DNA of 64,000 nt from Bartonella sp. DGB1. Lineage in GTDB: Bacteria; Pseudomonadota; Alphaproteobacteria; Rhizobiales; Rhizobiaceae. This document shows positions 52,857 through 63,600 of the stretch, piece after piece; position 1 is the first letter of the stretch, and each line of letters opens with the position of its first letter. Location of the stretch: positions 1,178,001 through 1,242,000 of the forward strand of contig NZ_CP166769.1 in assembly GCF_041345015.1 (NCBI RefSeq). The letters run 5' to 3'. The position numbers were made by a program, and so were the translations under genes. The notes under the pieces are model-generated. The model saw only the letters and a list, made by a program, of their open reading frames with translations. It ran no database searches and was not told the DNA's origin.

Positions 52857-55142
52857 TTGGTAAACAAATCTCCTGCCGCTAAAATCAGAAAGGCAGATAA
52901 ACAAAAAAATCCTGCTATTATGACTCCAACGGTAGAGGCTTTATCTAAGCTAATATCTTCAGATTCGCCATTAATTAAACATGGAAAAGATTGGAAGCCG
53001 CATCGCCCTATTTTACCCGCTAAAAGTGAAGGCGGCAAAAAATTTTCTATTCAGACAGATTTTCAGCCTTCCGGAGATCAACCTGCAGCGATTTGCTCCT
53101 TATTACAAGGTCTAAAAGAAAAAGAGCAAACACAAATTTTATTAGGTGTTACTGGTTCTGGTAAAACTTTTACTATGGCACAAGTTATAGCTCAAGCTCA
53201 ACGCCCTGCTCTTATTTTAGCTCACAACAAAACTTTAGCCGCTCAACTATATATGGAATTTAAGTCATTTTTTCCTGAAAATGCAGTTGAATATTTTGTC
53301 TCTTATTATGACTATTACCAACCTGAAGCATATGTAGCTAGATCTGATACTTATATTGAAAAAGAATCTTCTATCAACGAACAAATAGACAGAATGCGCC
53401 ATGCTGCTACACGTGCCCTTTTTGAACGCGATGATACCATTATCGTTTCCTCTATTTCTTGTATATTTGGTATAGGTTCGGCTGAGTCTTATACAGCTAT
53501 GACTTTTTCATTAAAGGTTAATGAACATATTAACCAGCGTCAATTATTGTCTAGACTAGTAGAACAACAATATCGTAGACAAGACATTAATTTTACACGT
53601 GGATCTTTTAGAGTTCGTGGTGATATTATTGAAATTTTTCCGTCTCACCTAGAAGATAGAGCGTGGCGTATATCTTTATTTGGTGATGAAATTGAAAGCT
53701 TAAGCGAGTTTGATCCATTAACAGGTCAACTTACTGCTAAACTTGATTCAATCAAATTATATGCTAATTCTCACTATGTTACCCCCCGCCCCACATTACA
53801 ACAAGCTATTTCGCTTATTAAAATAGAGTTACAAGAAAGATTAGCAGAACTTATCGCCGCTAACCGTCTGATAGAAGCACAACGGCTAGAGCAACGTACC
53901 AGTTTAGATATAGAATTATTAGAAACCACTGGCAGTTGTCCAGGAATTGAAAATTATTCACGTTATTTAACCGGTCGCCTTCCTGGAGAGCCTCCTCCAA
54001 CGTTATTTGAATATCTTCCTAATAATGCAATTTTATTTGTAGATGAAAGTCACGTTTCTATTCCACAAATAGGAGGTATGTATAAAGGAGACTTTCGTCG
54101 TAAAGCAACTTTAGCAGAATATGGTTTTAGACTTCCATCATGTATGGATAATCGACCGCTACGTTTTGAAGAGTGGGATATGATGCGCCCTCAAACTATA
54201 GCCGTTTCTGCTACGCCTGGACGTTGGGAATTTGAACAAACTCATGGCGTATTTGTGGAGCAAATTATCCGTCCTACTGGTCTTACTGATCCACAAATTG
54301 AGGTATTACCTGCCAAATATCAAGTTGACGATTTAATAGATCAATTAAAATCAGTTATCAGTAAAGGCTACCGTGCTTTAGTTACCGTATTAACCAAACG
54401 TATGGCAGAATATCTTGCAGAATATATACATGAACAAAATTTTAACGTCCGCTATATGCATGCTGACATACATACATTAGAGAGAATTGAAATCATTCAA
54501 GACCTACGTTTAGGAGTATTTGATGTATTAATAGGCATCAACTTACTACGTGAAGGTTTAGATATTCCTGAATGTGGTTTAGTCGCTATTTTAGATGCAG
54601 ATAAAGAAGGCTTTTTACGTTCAGAAACTTCATTAATACAAATGATAGGTAGAGCAGCAAGAAATGTAGACGGTAAAGTTGTTATCTATGCAGATAAAGA
54701 AACAGCTTCCATAAAAAAAGCTTTAGAAGAAACAAAAAGGAGAAGAGAAAAACAAGAAGCCTATAATAAAAAACATAATATCATTCCACAAACAACCTCA
54801 AAAAATAATAGCAATTTTTCTTTTCCTAAAGCAGATTATTCTACTTCCAGTAAAAAAGATAAATCTTTGCCACGATTATCACCAGAATTACTAGAAAAGA
54901 AGATAAAAAAAACAGAGAAGAAAATGTATGCTGCTGCAGAAGAGTTTAATTTTGAACAAGCCGCAGACTATAGAGATGAGCTACAAAAGTTACAACAAAT
55001 GCTATTAATTTTAAGCGATGATCCAAAAGTAATCTTTTACGATAACGAAGAAGATATAATAATATCGCAAGAAGAAAAATCAAAGAAACGTCCAACTTCT
55101 CCTAGTAGAAGAAGCTCTAAAACTGGTCGTCCTGGCCGCTAA
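52857..55142 (+). CDS. uvrB: excinuclease ABC subunit B
   Basis: UvrB is the helicase-like damage-verification subunit. Walker A is GVTGSGKTFTMA, the beta-hairpin region is YYDYYQPEAYVARSDTYIEKE in parts, and the C-terminal UVR domain is AAAEEFNFEQAADYRDEL. With 761 residues it is longer than E. coli UvrB (673) because of an N-terminal extension of about 60 and a basic C-terminal tail, as in other alphaproteobacteria. The start is a TTG with GAGAG upstream; the ATG at 52920 is an alternative with no clear ribosome-binding site. Confidence 0.94.
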   Translation: MVNKSPAAKIRKADKQKNPAIMTPTVEALSKLISSDSPLIKHGKDWKPHRPILPAKSEGGKKFSIQTDFQPSGDQPAAICSLLQGLKEKEQTQILLGVTGSGKTFTMAQVIAQAQRPALILAHNKTLAAQLYMEFKSFFPENAVEYFVSYYDYYQPEAYVARSDTYIEKESSINEQIDRMRHAATRALFERDDTIIVSSISCIFGIGSAESYTAMTFSLKVNEHINQRQLLSRLVEQQYRRQDINFTRGSFRVRGDIIEIFPSHLEDRAWRISLFGDEIESLSEFDPLTGQLTAKLDSIKLYANSHYVTPRPTLQQAISLIKIELQERLAELIAANRLIEAQRLEQRTSLDIELLETTGSCPGIENYSRYLTGRLPGEPPPTLFEYLPNNAILFVDESHVSIPQIGGMYKGDFRRKATLAEYGFRLPSCMDNRPLRFEEWDMMRPQTIAVSATPGRWEFEQTHGVFVEQIIRPTGLTDPQIEVLPAKYQVDDLIDQLKSVISKGYRALVTVLTKRMAEYLAEYIHEQNFNVRYMHADIHTLERIEIIQDLRLGVFDVLIGINLLREGLDIPECGLVAILDADKEGFLRSETSLIQMIGRAARNVDGKVVIYADKETASIKKALEETKRRREKQEAYNKKHNIIPQTTSKNNSNFSFPKADYSTSSKKDKSLPRLSPELLEKKIKKTEKKMYAAAEEFNFEQAADYRDELQKLQQMLLILSDDPKVIFYDNEEDIIISQEEKSKKRPTSPSRRSSKTGRPGR

Positions 55143-55237
55143 TATAAAATATATTAGTATATTTTATATTATATCTTGTCAATTTTCCTTATTGTATTAT
55201 CTTCTATAATAAATAATAAAGAAATTACGAGGGCATA

Positions 55238-55477
55238 ATGTCAGAAGGCAATATATCACAAACAGGAACGGTGAAATTTTTTGATGTAGAAAAAGGTTTT
55301 GGTTTTATAACTCCTGATAATGGCGGTTTAGATATCTTTATACATATATCAACCTTACAAATATTTGGTTTAACAGAACTATTAAATAAACAAAAAGTTA
55401 CTTATGAAGTAACAGAAAATATCAATGGTAAAGGTTTAAAAGCTACTAAAATATCTTTGTTAGATGAAGTTAATTAA
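55238..55477 (+). CDS. cold-shock domain protein (second copy)
   Basis: This 79-residue cold-shock protein has RNP1 KGFGFITPD and RNP2 DIFIHISTL, and differs clearly from the copy at 48.1 kb. ACGAGGGC precedes the ATG. Its last about 45 codons and downstream spacer are the unit of a tandem array that follows. It starts 95 nt after uvrB. Confidence 0.92.
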   Translation: MSEGNISQTGTVKFFDVEKGFGFITPDNGGLDIFIHISTLQIFGLTELLNKQKVTYEVTENINGKGLKATKISLLDEVN

Positions 55478-55592
55478 ATAAATTATGTAAGATGTAAATA
55501 ACTTATAATTTATATATTGTTAAATAATTATCTTATAACGACAATTAGAGGTCTTTATATCTTGTCAACCTTATAAATATTTAACCTAAAGA

Positions 55593-55688
55593 ATGTTAAA
55601 TAAACAAGTTACTTATGAGGCAACAGAGAATATCAATAGTAAAGGTTTAAAAGCTACTAAAATATCTTTGTTAGATGAAGTTAACTAA
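55593..55688 (+). pseudogene. csp C-terminal mini-ORF, array copy 2
   Basis: This 31-codon frame reads MLNKQVTYEATENINSK then GLKATKISLLDEVN, matching the C-terminus of the upstream cold-shock protein with few substitutions and no frameshift after the ATG. It lacks both RNP motifs and a good ribosome-binding site. It is probably a truncated duplicate, not an expressed gene. Confidence 0.7.
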
Positions 55689-55803
55689 ATCAATTATATA
55701 AGATGTAAATAACTTATAATTTATATATTGTTAAATATTTATCTTATAACGGCTATTAAAGGTCTTTATATCTTGCCAACCTTATAAATATTTGACCTAA
55801 AGA

Positions 55804-55899
55804 ATGTTAAATAAACAAGTTACTTATGAGGCAACAGAGAATATCAATAGTAAAGGTTTAAAAGCTACTAAAATATCTTTGTTAGATGAAGTTAACTAA
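55804..55899 (+). pseudogene. csp C-terminal mini-ORF, array copy 3
   Basis: The 31-codon frame is the same as in copy 2, exactly 211 bp downstream, and encodes the same peptide. The identity points to recent amplification or gene conversion between copies. Confidence 0.7.
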
Positions 55900-56014
55900 A
55901 TCAATTATATAAGATGTAAATAACTTATAATTTATATATTGTTAAATATTTATCTTATAACGGCAATTAAGGGTTTTTATATCTTGTCAACCTTATAAAT
56001 ATTTGACCTAAAGA

Positions 56015-56113
56015 ATGTTAAATAAACAAGTTGCTTATGAAGTAAATGCGACTATAAATAATAAAGGTAGTAAAGCTATTAAAATAGCTTTACTACCTCG
56101 GATTAATGAATAA
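56015..56113 (+). pseudogene. csp C-terminal mini-ORF, divergent array copy 4
   Basis: This 32-codon frame reads MLNKQVAYEVNATINNK then GSKAIKIALLPRINE. It keeps the frame but differs at many residues from copies 1-3. It may be the oldest copy, or the tail of a second, now lost, csp gene into which the array grew. Confidence 0.6.
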
Positions 56114-56131
56114 AATATTGACTCATCAAAT

Positions 56132-56157
56132 ACTGTTATTTATTAATTAAATACAGT
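56132..56157. terminator. AT-rich hairpin between csp array and gloB-like gene
   Basis: ACTG-T-TATTTA (56132-56142) can pair with TAAATACAGT (56148-56157) with one bulged T. It lies just past the end of the minus-strand metallo-hydrolase and may terminate it; the sequence is weak. Confidence 0.35.
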
Positions 56158-56160
56158 TAT

Positions 56161-56832
56161 TCATTGATTAAATACTTGTAAAAATGGATTATGCAATCTT
56201 TCATATAAGATAGTACTACCTGGACCATGCCCACAGATAAATTGCACATTATCTCCTAATGGTAACACTTTATTATTTAAAGATCTGATAAGATCAGCAT
56301 GATTACTTCCTATCAAGTCTGTTCTTCCTATTGATCCTCTAAATAACACATCTCCCATTATAGCAAATTGTAGTTTTTCACAAAAGAATATCACATGTCC
56401 TGGAGCATGTCCTGGCGTATGTAACACTTTGAATTCATACATTCCACAAGTTACGATATCTCCATCTGCTAAGAATTTTTCTATAGTTACATTCTGGATA
56501 GTATCGTCATATATTCCATAACCTCTTGCAATATCAATAACATCATATTGTAATAATAATTTATCTTCTATAGCTGGTCCAACAACATTAATCTTCAAAT
56601 GCTCAGACACAAAATTAGCTGCTCCAATATGATCAAAATGGCAATGTGTTATCCATATTTCTTTAACATTTGCGTTATTTTCTTTAATAACTTTTAATAT
56701 TTTTTCTCCATTACCACCTGGATCAACTAAAATTGCTTGGTCATTATCAAGATCCATCAACAAAGTACAATTTTGCCGCAAAGGTGTTACTGGTATATGA
56801 ATAACTTTAAGTTTATCAAGAGTAAGTGACAT
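56161..56832 (-). CDS. metallo-beta-lactamase-fold hydrolase (glyoxalase II-like, YcbL type)
   Basis: The 223-residue protein has the metal-binding motif THCHFDHIG, then GHAPGHV and GDVLFRGSIGRTD, and a terminal GHGPGST. These are the ligands of glyoxalase II-like enzymes, of the short YcbL form without the usual C-terminal helical domain. Hydrolysis of S-lactoylglutathione or another thioester is likely; the exact substrate is not certain. It lies 14 nt downstream of ubiK. Confidence 0.85.
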   Translation of the reverse strand: MSLTLDKLKVIHIPVTPLRQNCTLLMDLDNDQAILVDPGGNGEKILKVIKENNANVKEIWITHCHFDHIGAANFVSEHLKINVVGPAIEDKLLLQYDVIDIARGYGIYDDTIQNVTIEKFLADGDIVTCGMYEFKVLHTPGHAPGHVIFFCEKLQFAIMGDVLFRGSIGRTDLIGSNHADLIRSLNNKVLPLGDNVQFICGHGPGSTILYERLHNPFLQVFNQ

Positions 56833-56846
56833 TTTTCGCCCATTAA

Positions 56847-57107
56847 TTAATCAGTTAAATTTTGTAATTTTTTTTCAATTTCCTCAATTTTTATTTTCAT
56901 ATCCTGCTGTTCTAGCTGTATCTTTTGTACCATTTGCTTAACAATTTCTAACTGCTCTCTATTTACTAAATTTAATTTATTAATTAAATTTTCTATTTGA
57001 CTTTGGGCTATATTTTGGGTTTCTTCTTTAAATGTCTCAACTGTTTTTGCAGCTTGATTACAAATATTTGCAATATCATCCAATAATTTATTCTGCCCTC
57101 TATTCAT
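56847..57107 (-). CDS. ubiK: UbiK/YqiC-family (BMFP) accessory factor
   Basis: The 86-residue protein is helical with a C-terminal coiled coil (EQQDMKIKIEEIEKKLQ) and the family core IENLINKLNLVNREQLEIV. UbiK assists the ubiquinone-synthesis complex in E. coli, and members are membrane-fusogenic trimers in vitro. It is divergent from lgt, a usual Rhizobiales arrangement. GGAAA precedes the ATG. Confidence 0.8.
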   Translation of the reverse strand: MNRGQNKLLDDIANICNQAAKTVETFKEETQNIAQSQIENLINKLNLVNREQLEIVKQMVQKIQLEQQDMKIKIEEIEKKLQNLTD

Positions 57108-57211
57108 TATTTTTCCTTTATGGTAAATTTTTATATTTGCGCTAATATATTTCAGAGTATACTATTATTTTTAAAATAAATCTATAACATATAGTTTCAA
57201 TGGAGTCTTAA

Positions 57212-58045
57212 ATGGGTCTAGAATTTCCTAATATATCCCCTATTGCCTTTTCTATTGGTTTTTTTAATATCCATTGGTATGGTCTTGGTTACTTAGTTGG
57301 TATATTATTTGCTTGGTTATTCAGTAAATATTTATTGAAACAAAAAAAATTATGGCGCAATGCTATTAGCCCCTTAAAAGCTCCTCTATTAGATGATCTT
57401 ATAGTCTATGCTACGTTAGGAATTATCATAGGCGGTAGATTAGGATATATATTATTTTATAATTTCAACTATTATTTATCATTTCCTAGTCATATGTTTT
57501 TTATTTGGGATGGCGGCATGTCATTTCATGGAGGTTTTTTAGGTTGTCTATTAGCTTTTTATCTATTCAGTAAAAAATATAAAATTAATCTCATTGCCTT
57601 ATTTGACCTTGTCGCCGTATCGGCTCCTGTTGGTATAGGCTTAGTTAGAATTTGTAATTTTATTAATAGTGAACTATGGGGAAAAGTTACCAATGTCCCT
57701 TGGGGAGTAAAATTTCCTAATGGTGGTATTAATATGTATGGAGATTTACTCAGCCGTCACCCTAGCCAATTATATGAAGCTTTATTAGAAGGATTATTTT
57801 TGTTTTTACTCCTTTTAACTATGGTGTTCTTATTCCATTCGTTAAAAAGAACCGGTTTAACTAGTGGTATTTTTGCTGTAGGCTATTCAATTAGCAGAAT
57901 TTTTGTAGAATTTTTTCGTGAACCAGATGCACAATTAGGTTATCTATATAATCACTGGTTAACCATGGGTATGATTCTTTCGTTTCCTATGCTATTTGCT
58001 GGTATATATCTAATAATTAGGTCCTATAATGTGCAAAAGCGGTAA
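57212..58045 (+). CDS. lgt: prolipoprotein diacylglyceryl transferase
   Basis: Lgt transfers diacylglyceryl to the lipobox cysteine of prolipoproteins. The 277-residue, seven-span protein has IGGRLGYILFYN, MSFHGGFLG, the signature around GLVRICNFINSELWG and RHPSQLYEA. It would process the RND adaptor lipoprotein in this window. GGAG precedes the ATG. Its end overlaps midA by 17 nt. Confidence 0.95.
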   Translation: MGLEFPNISPIAFSIGFFNIHWYGLGYLVGILFAWLFSKYLLKQKKLWRNAISPLKAPLLDDLIVYATLGIIIGGRLGYILFYNFNYYLSFPSHMFFIWDGGMSFHGGFLGCLLAFYLFSKKYKINLIALFDLVAVSAPVGIGLVRICNFINSELWGKVTNVPWGVKFPNGGINMYGDLLSRHPSQLYEALLEGLFLFLLLLTMVFLFHSLKRTGLTSGIFAVGYSISRIFVEFFREPDAQLGYLYNHWLTMGMILSFPMLFAGIYLIIRSYNVQKR

Positions 58046-59096
58046 TATTTGGTTAAAAAATTATATCTCTCAACATGGAGCTATATCAGTAAGTCACTTT
58101 ATGCGTGAATCATTAACGAATAAAGATTGGGGTTATTATATTAATAGGAATCCCTTAGGTAAAAAAGGTGACTTTATCACAGCAGTGGAATTAGGTAAGC
58201 AAATGGCTGAAACTATAGCCCTTTGGTTACAAGATCAATGGATTTTTTTAGATTGCCCTAAACAAATAATAATATGTGAATTAGGTGCAGGAACTGGATC
58301 ATTGATGAGAGATATATTATCTTTTATTAAGATTCATGATAGTAAATTTTATAATAGTCTATCATTAAAAATTATAGAGGTTAGTCCTTACCTAAAAAAT
58401 ATCCAAGCTGATACTTTATCTTCTCACACTAATATATGCTGGCATACCAGCTTAGATATTTCTGTATCTTGTCCTATTTTATTTATAGCGCACGAATTTT
58501 TTGATGCAATTCCTATAGATCAATATGTAAATGTTGATGGTGTATTTTATGAAAGATTAATCACTTTTTCTGATGATAATTTTCAATTTACTCTAGGCAA
58601 CAAAAAACTTTCTCCCGGTTATCTTCCGTCAGATTTTTATCTAAGTCCCGAAGGTGCGATATATGAAATTAGTATTGAGCGCTTAAATATATTTAATTGT
58701 ATGTTATCTTATATCTCCAAATATAAAGGTGGAGGTATAATTGTTGATTATGGTAGTATCTGCGAAGGTTATGGAGATAGCTTGCAAGCTATCAAGGATC
58801 ATAAGTTTGTAGATATTTTTTCTGACGTTGGTAACTGCGATCTTACCAGTCATGTTAATTTTGGTCAGTTCAAGAAGTTATGCCAAGCTAATCAAATAGA
58901 TAATTTTTGTTTAGAGCAAGGTAAATTTTTACAATCACTTAACTTAGCTTTTCGTATCACCTCTAAATTTCCTCAACTAACTGATACAGAACAATATTTA
59001 TTAGCTAAAGAATATGACTATCTCACTAATCCTAATAAAATGGGTAAATTATTTAAGGTATTTTGCTTTGGCGCGGGTTGCAATATAAAAATATAG
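58029..59096 (+). CDS. SAM-dependent methyltransferase, MidA/NDUFAF7 family
   Basis: The 355-residue protein has SAM motif ICELGAGTGSLMRDIL, preceded by GDFITAVELGKQMAE and followed by IAHEFFDAIPIDQY, all characteristic of MidA/NDUFAF7. The mitochondrial member methylates an arginine of a complex I subunit. The start overlaps lgt by 17 nt, implying coupling. The pgeF-like gene that often follows in relatives is absent. Confidence 0.87.
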   Translation: MCKSGNIWLKNYISQHGAISVSHFMRESLTNKDWGYYINRNPLGKKGDFITAVELGKQMAETIALWLQDQWIFLDCPKQIIICELGAGTGSLMRDILSFIKIHDSKFYNSLSLKIIEVSPYLKNIQADTLSSHTNICWHTSLDISVSCPILFIAHEFFDAIPIDQYVNVDGVFYERLITFSDDNFQFTLGNKKLSPGYLPSDFYLSPEGAIYEISIERLNIFNCMLSYISKYKGGGIIVDYGSICEGYGDSLQAIKDHKFVDIFSDVGNCDLTSHVNFGQFKKLCQANQIDNFCLEQGKFLQSLNLAFRITSKFPQLTDTEQYLLAKEYDYLTNPNKMGKLFKVFCFGAGCNIKI

Positions 59097-59198
59097 CTAA
59101 CCAAAATAATTTTAAACTAAAATATTTCTTTAAAGCTATCTAAAACTTTAGTATAAATCAAATAACTTAATCTTATTTTATATTATAAAGGATCTAAA

Positions 59199-60134
59199 AT
59201 GAAGTTATTCTGCGGTAATTCTAATATACCACTGGCACAAGAAGTAGCAGACTATCTTAATATTAATTTGGGTCAAGCTACGGTAAAACGCTTTGCTGAT
59301 CAAGAAATATATGTAGATATCGGGGAAAATGTTCGTGGAGAAGATGTATTTATTCTACAATCGACGTCTTATCCTACTAATGATCATTTAATGGAACTTC
59401 TGATAATGATAGATGCATTCAGACGCTCCTCCGCTCGTCGCATTAACGCTGTTATTCCCTATTTTGGTTATGCGCGCCAGGATCGTAAACCCGCTCCTCG
59501 CACTCCTATATCAGCAAAGTTAGTCGCCAATTTAATAACAGAAGCTGGAGCTAATCGCGTATTAACTTTAGACTTACACGCTGGTCAGATTCAAGGTTTT
59601 TTTGATATTCCTACTGATAATTTATATGCGATTCCTACAATAAGCCGTGATATAAACAACAATTATGATGTATCTAATGTTATGGTTGCCTCACCTGATG
59701 TTGGTGGAGTAGTAAGAGCCCGTGCTTTAGCTAAAAGACTTTCCAATGCCCCCCTTGCAATTATTGATAAGAGAAGAGAAAAAGCTGGAATTTCAGAAGT
59801 AATGCATATTATAGGTGATCCTGAAGGCAAAGATTGTCTATTATTAGACGATATAGTTGATTCCGGAGGTACATTGTGTAATGCAGCTCAAGCCTTACTT
59901 GATGATGGCGCTAGAAGTGTTGCTGCTTATATTACTCATGGTGTTCTATCAGGTAAAGCAGCAGATAAAATAGCTAATTCCTGCCTTAAAGAATTAGTCA
60001 TTACTAATAGCATAAAACCTAGAATAAATATTAGTGATATACCTAATATTAGGGTTATTTCTATAGGTCAATTATTAGCTGAAGCAATTAAAAGAACCGC
60101 AAATGAGCAATCTGTATCATATCTATTTGATTGA
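59199..60134 (+). CDS. prs: ribose-phosphate pyrophosphokinase
   Basis: Prs makes PRPP for nucleotide, histidine and NAD synthesis. The 311-residue protein has the flexible loop [17 protein letters not shown], catalytic histidine in [14 protein letters not shown] and the PRPP-binding [21 protein letters not shown] precedes the ATG. It is the last core gene before the adhesin. Confidence 0.97.
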   Translation: MKLFCGNSNIPLAQEVADYLNINLGQATVKRFADQEIYVDIGENVRGEDVFILQSTSYPTNDHLMELLIMIDAFRRSSARRINAVIPYFGYARQDRKPAPRTPISAKLVANLITEAGANRVLTLDLHAGQIQGFFDIPTDNLYAIPTISRDINNNYDVSNVMVASPDVGGVVRARALAKRLSNAPLAIIDKRREKAGISEVMHIIGDPEGKDCLLLDDIVDSGGTLCNAAQALLDDGARSVAAYITHGVLSGKAADKIANSCLKELVITNSIKPRINISDIPNIRVISIGQLLAEAIKRTANEQSVSYLFD

Positions 60135-60238
60135 TAATTTTTAATAACTTAAGCGTATAGTTTAACAATATATAGGTCTTATATTAATAATTAAGTTATT
60201 AATATATTTTTAATATTATATTGTGAGTATATAGCTAT

Positions 60239-60247
60239 TTATCCACA
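60239..60247 (+). promoter_or_regulatory. single DnaA-box consensus
   Basis: TTATCCACA matches the DnaA-box consensus exactly. I found no second perfect box in this gap, so alone it does not establish an origin. Confidence 0.35.
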
Positions 60248-60544
60248 GTATATAAATAGTGTCACAACTCTAATACAAATATTATTATCAATATAAATTT
60301 ATTATATTTTTCCATAAAATATATAATAAATTTACTAATTCTTATTTTAAGATTTAGTCATTCCTCCATCAATAAAACCTAACATCTAGTCTTATAATAG
60401 TACAAATTATTAAAGTTATTCCTATAAGTAATTAAAAAAAACTATAGCTCATAATAAACTATGCTTTCTTCCTTAAATATTTACTCTATAACAAATATAT
60501 TTAACTAATAAAAAATATTTAAATATATACTCTGGACAAATTAC

Positions 60545-60565
60545 TATAACTATAATATAGTTATA
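60545..60565. promoter_or_regulatory. palindrome upstream of the adhesin gene
   Basis: TATAACTATA (60545-60554) and TATAGTTATA (60556-60565) are exact reverse complements around one central A. It lies 86 nt before the adhesin start, with further TATA-rich half-palindromes up to 60595. It could be an operator or promoter-associated element; in such AT-rich DNA chance is possible. Confidence 0.4.
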
Positions 60566-60651
60566 TATTATAATATATATAACTATGATATACTATATTC
60601 TATTAAAGTAATCTATTGTTTTTAATATTTGTCACACAGTAAGAAAATAGC

Positions 60652-63600
60652 ATGAAGTCCATTATTAGAAAATCACATTCAAAAAAATTAAGACGCCTTT
60701 TGCTAGGCAGTACAGTTCTAACTACCGCATCTTTATTTACCTCTGGTACTGTTTTGGCTAATGTCAATAATGAGAAAGCCCCCAAGCCCTCTGAGGCACA
60801 AAAAAAATATCGTTCTTCTATTAACTTACCGGTAAATTACAATATGATGAAAGGTGGTTTGATGGCTAAAACAACTGCCTCTTCCGCTTTTAAAGTTAAT
60901 ACTCCTAACAATACTAAATCGGTAATTTTATATCCTAAATCAACGTATATTTATATAGATAATAAGAGTGGTTCATCCGACATAGCGCTTTTTGCTGATC
61001 ATGGGCTAAATGCTATGGTTAACAACAAAAACTTTGGTAACACAATTAATACTAATGATATCAATCCACTTACTAAATCTGTTAATAATGTTAGCGCTAA
61101 CTATAACGATATGATAGTCAGCGAAAAAGAAAAAAGAGAATTCCTCGATAACGGCACCCTCCGTATAACAGTTAAAGCGCAAGGTGTTTTTAGTGATGTA
61201 TTTGCCATTACCTCTTATCCTATAGTTATTGAAAAGTCAAGTGAAATAGTTGGCACTACTATTCTAGGTTACACTAAACACGCTTCTTACATGAAAAATC
61301 CTCTTATCAATAATGTTATTATAGGTAGTAATTACCGTATTATAAATTCGATCCCCGAGGAAAAGATATCAGGAAATACATATATTGGCGCAGATTTTTC
61401 AGCGCACTATCTGGGCGCATGTAGTGATTACGAGAATGTATCAATAGGCTACGGTAATAAATTAAATCAGTGTAAACAATTTAAAGATACACAACCCCCT
61501 GACCAATCATCCAATAGTCGTGGTAGCGTTTATTTAGGTAGTCATATTGATATTAAAAATAGTGATCTTAGCCAAAGTGTTATCATTGGTTCTGGAGTAA
61601 ATTTGGATAGTGTTGATTTATCTAACACGATATTCTTTTCTAGCAAAAATAATAAATTGATTAGATTAACTAATGTCGATACAGGGAAAACTGATACTGA
61701 TGTTATTACTTATGGTCAGCTGCGTCTCAAAAAAGATGATTTAAATAAAAATGCATTGCACGTACAGAAAGGGTTATATTTTGATCCTGGTGGGTATAAA
61801 ATAACCAACATTGCAGACGGCAAAGAGAAAGCCGATGCCATCTCTGTAGGGCAAATTAAAAGATTTGTAGAATTTGGTGCTAGTAATAAGCTTAATGCTG
61901 GTAATTTTATTATTGGCATGACCTCCGGTATTACTGGGACTGCTCATACATTTATTGGTAAGTTGTCTCTCGGATATAACGGGAACAATACACAAATGGT
62001 AACTGTGGGTAGCACTATTTACGCATTTAATAATTCTGATAGCGTGATTATTGGTAGTCGAACTACTACTAACGGCTACAGTCATGCTCCTACTTCTCGT
62101 CAAACAATCATCGGTTATAAGAATGATCACAAATATGGTAAAGCTTCACGCACTATTTCTCCAGCATCTTTCACTACATTAGGTGCCAATATTGTTTTTG
62201 ATATTAGAAGCACGGAGAACAGTGTTGTCCTTGGAGCAGGTTCAACTATAGAGACTGGTCAATCTGACGTTGTGTCTTTTGGTAAAAAAGGATCAGAACG
62301 AATATTAACTAATATCGCTGCGGGAGCACATGATAATGATGTTGTTACTTATGGTCAATTAAAAAATGACAATAATATATTTGATGGAATGCGTTTAAAT
62401 TACACCGGTAATTTTAGTGCCTTAGGTAAAAAAATCCTCAACGTTGCTGATGGCAAACAGAATACAGATGCTATAAATGTAAAGCAAATGAAAGATTTTT
62501 TCTCTAACGAGATTGTAACATCTTATCATGGGCCTGAACAAGACGGATGGTCGCATCGAAACGTCTTTATAAACTCTTCACACAAAAATAGAAATTCCTT
62601 TTTCGGGGATAATGTTAATATAGGTTATAATATTATAGCTAAAAATTCTGCTAAAGATGTGAATCTTGGTACTAAGATACATTACGGAGACAAATTAAGT
62701 CAGAACGTTAATATCGGTTTTAGCATTGCACCTAGAAATACCTCTAGTGATAAAGTGGACTCAACTAAACTAAGCAACATTAATTTGGGTGCTAATACTA
62801 ACTCTAGTGCTGACTCTACAAAGAATAGTGTTGTGATTGGTCAGGGTTCCACTATAGATACTGATCAATCTGGCGTTGTGTCTTTTGGTAAAAAAGGATC
62901 AGAACGAAGATTAACTAATATCGCTGCGGGAGCAGATGATAATGATGTTGTTAATATTTCACAACTAAAAAAATATACTTTTTATTATAATGGTAAAAAC
63001 TATAATGCTGAAAGCAAAAAAATCTCTAATGTTCTTGCAGGTACAGCGTCTAGTGATGCCATAAATTTTAAGCAAGTGAAACAATTTGTTAACTATGGTC
63101 AATTTAGTAGTAATGATGCGTCACCTAATAACAATATATTTGCTATTGGTAGTAAAAATAGTCATGAAGACAATAATCAAAATACTACGATAATAGGTAC
63201 TAATCAGAGTGCAGAGCAAGGGTATTTGTCTGGTAATCATGTTTCTATAGGTAGTAATATAACGGCGCGATATGTTTCTCTAGGAGCATTTATTGGCTCC
63301 AATAACACATTCTTTTACGATGAAGCTAATCTAGGTGTAAAAGGTGCCGCCACCTCTTACCAAGTGGTCATCGGTTCTTTCAATGATCCTACATACACAT
63401 ACACCGGAAAAGATATAGTACACAAACAAAATTCTGTTATATTAGGTAATAATATTTCTTTTGCGGCTAAAGCTGACTCTACAAAGAATAATGTTATCAT
63501 TGGTCATTATTCCACTATAGATACTGATCAATCTGGCGTTGTGTCTTTTGGTAAAAAAGGATCAGAACGAAGATTAACTAATATCGCTGCGGGAGCAGAT

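Larger units (their letters stand above)
55335..56115. repeat. tandem array of the csp 3' end plus spacer (211-bp units)
   Basis: The csp segment from about 55335 to its stop plus spacer recurs three times. The marker AGCTACTAAA (AGCTATTAAA in the last) is at 55441, 55652, 55863 and 56074, exactly 211 bp apart. Copies 2 and 3 are nearly identical to each other; the last has diverged inside the coding part. Each downstream copy carries an ATG-started frame encoding the csp C-terminus. The array accounts for the whole 680-bp gap before gloB. Confidence 0.95.
60135..60651. other. very AT-rich intergenic region upstream of the adhesin
   Basis: No gene seen. It contains a consensus DnaA box TTATCCACA (60239-60247) and an AT-only-core palindrome at 60545-60565. 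The adhesin promoter should lie in its right part. A minus-strand frame at 60603-60785 is a shadow of the adhesin signal peptide region. Confidence 0.55.

Noticed and set aside
60135-60651. Chromosomal origin oriC
   Set aside because: Only one exact DnaA box and no flanking origin-marker genes; kept only as a low-interest observation.
60603-62130. Minus-strand frames opposite the adhesin (60603-60785, 61716-61919, 61774-62130)
   Set aside because: They lie antisense to a clear signal peptide and repeat modules of the plus-strand adhesin frame, which is open to the window end.
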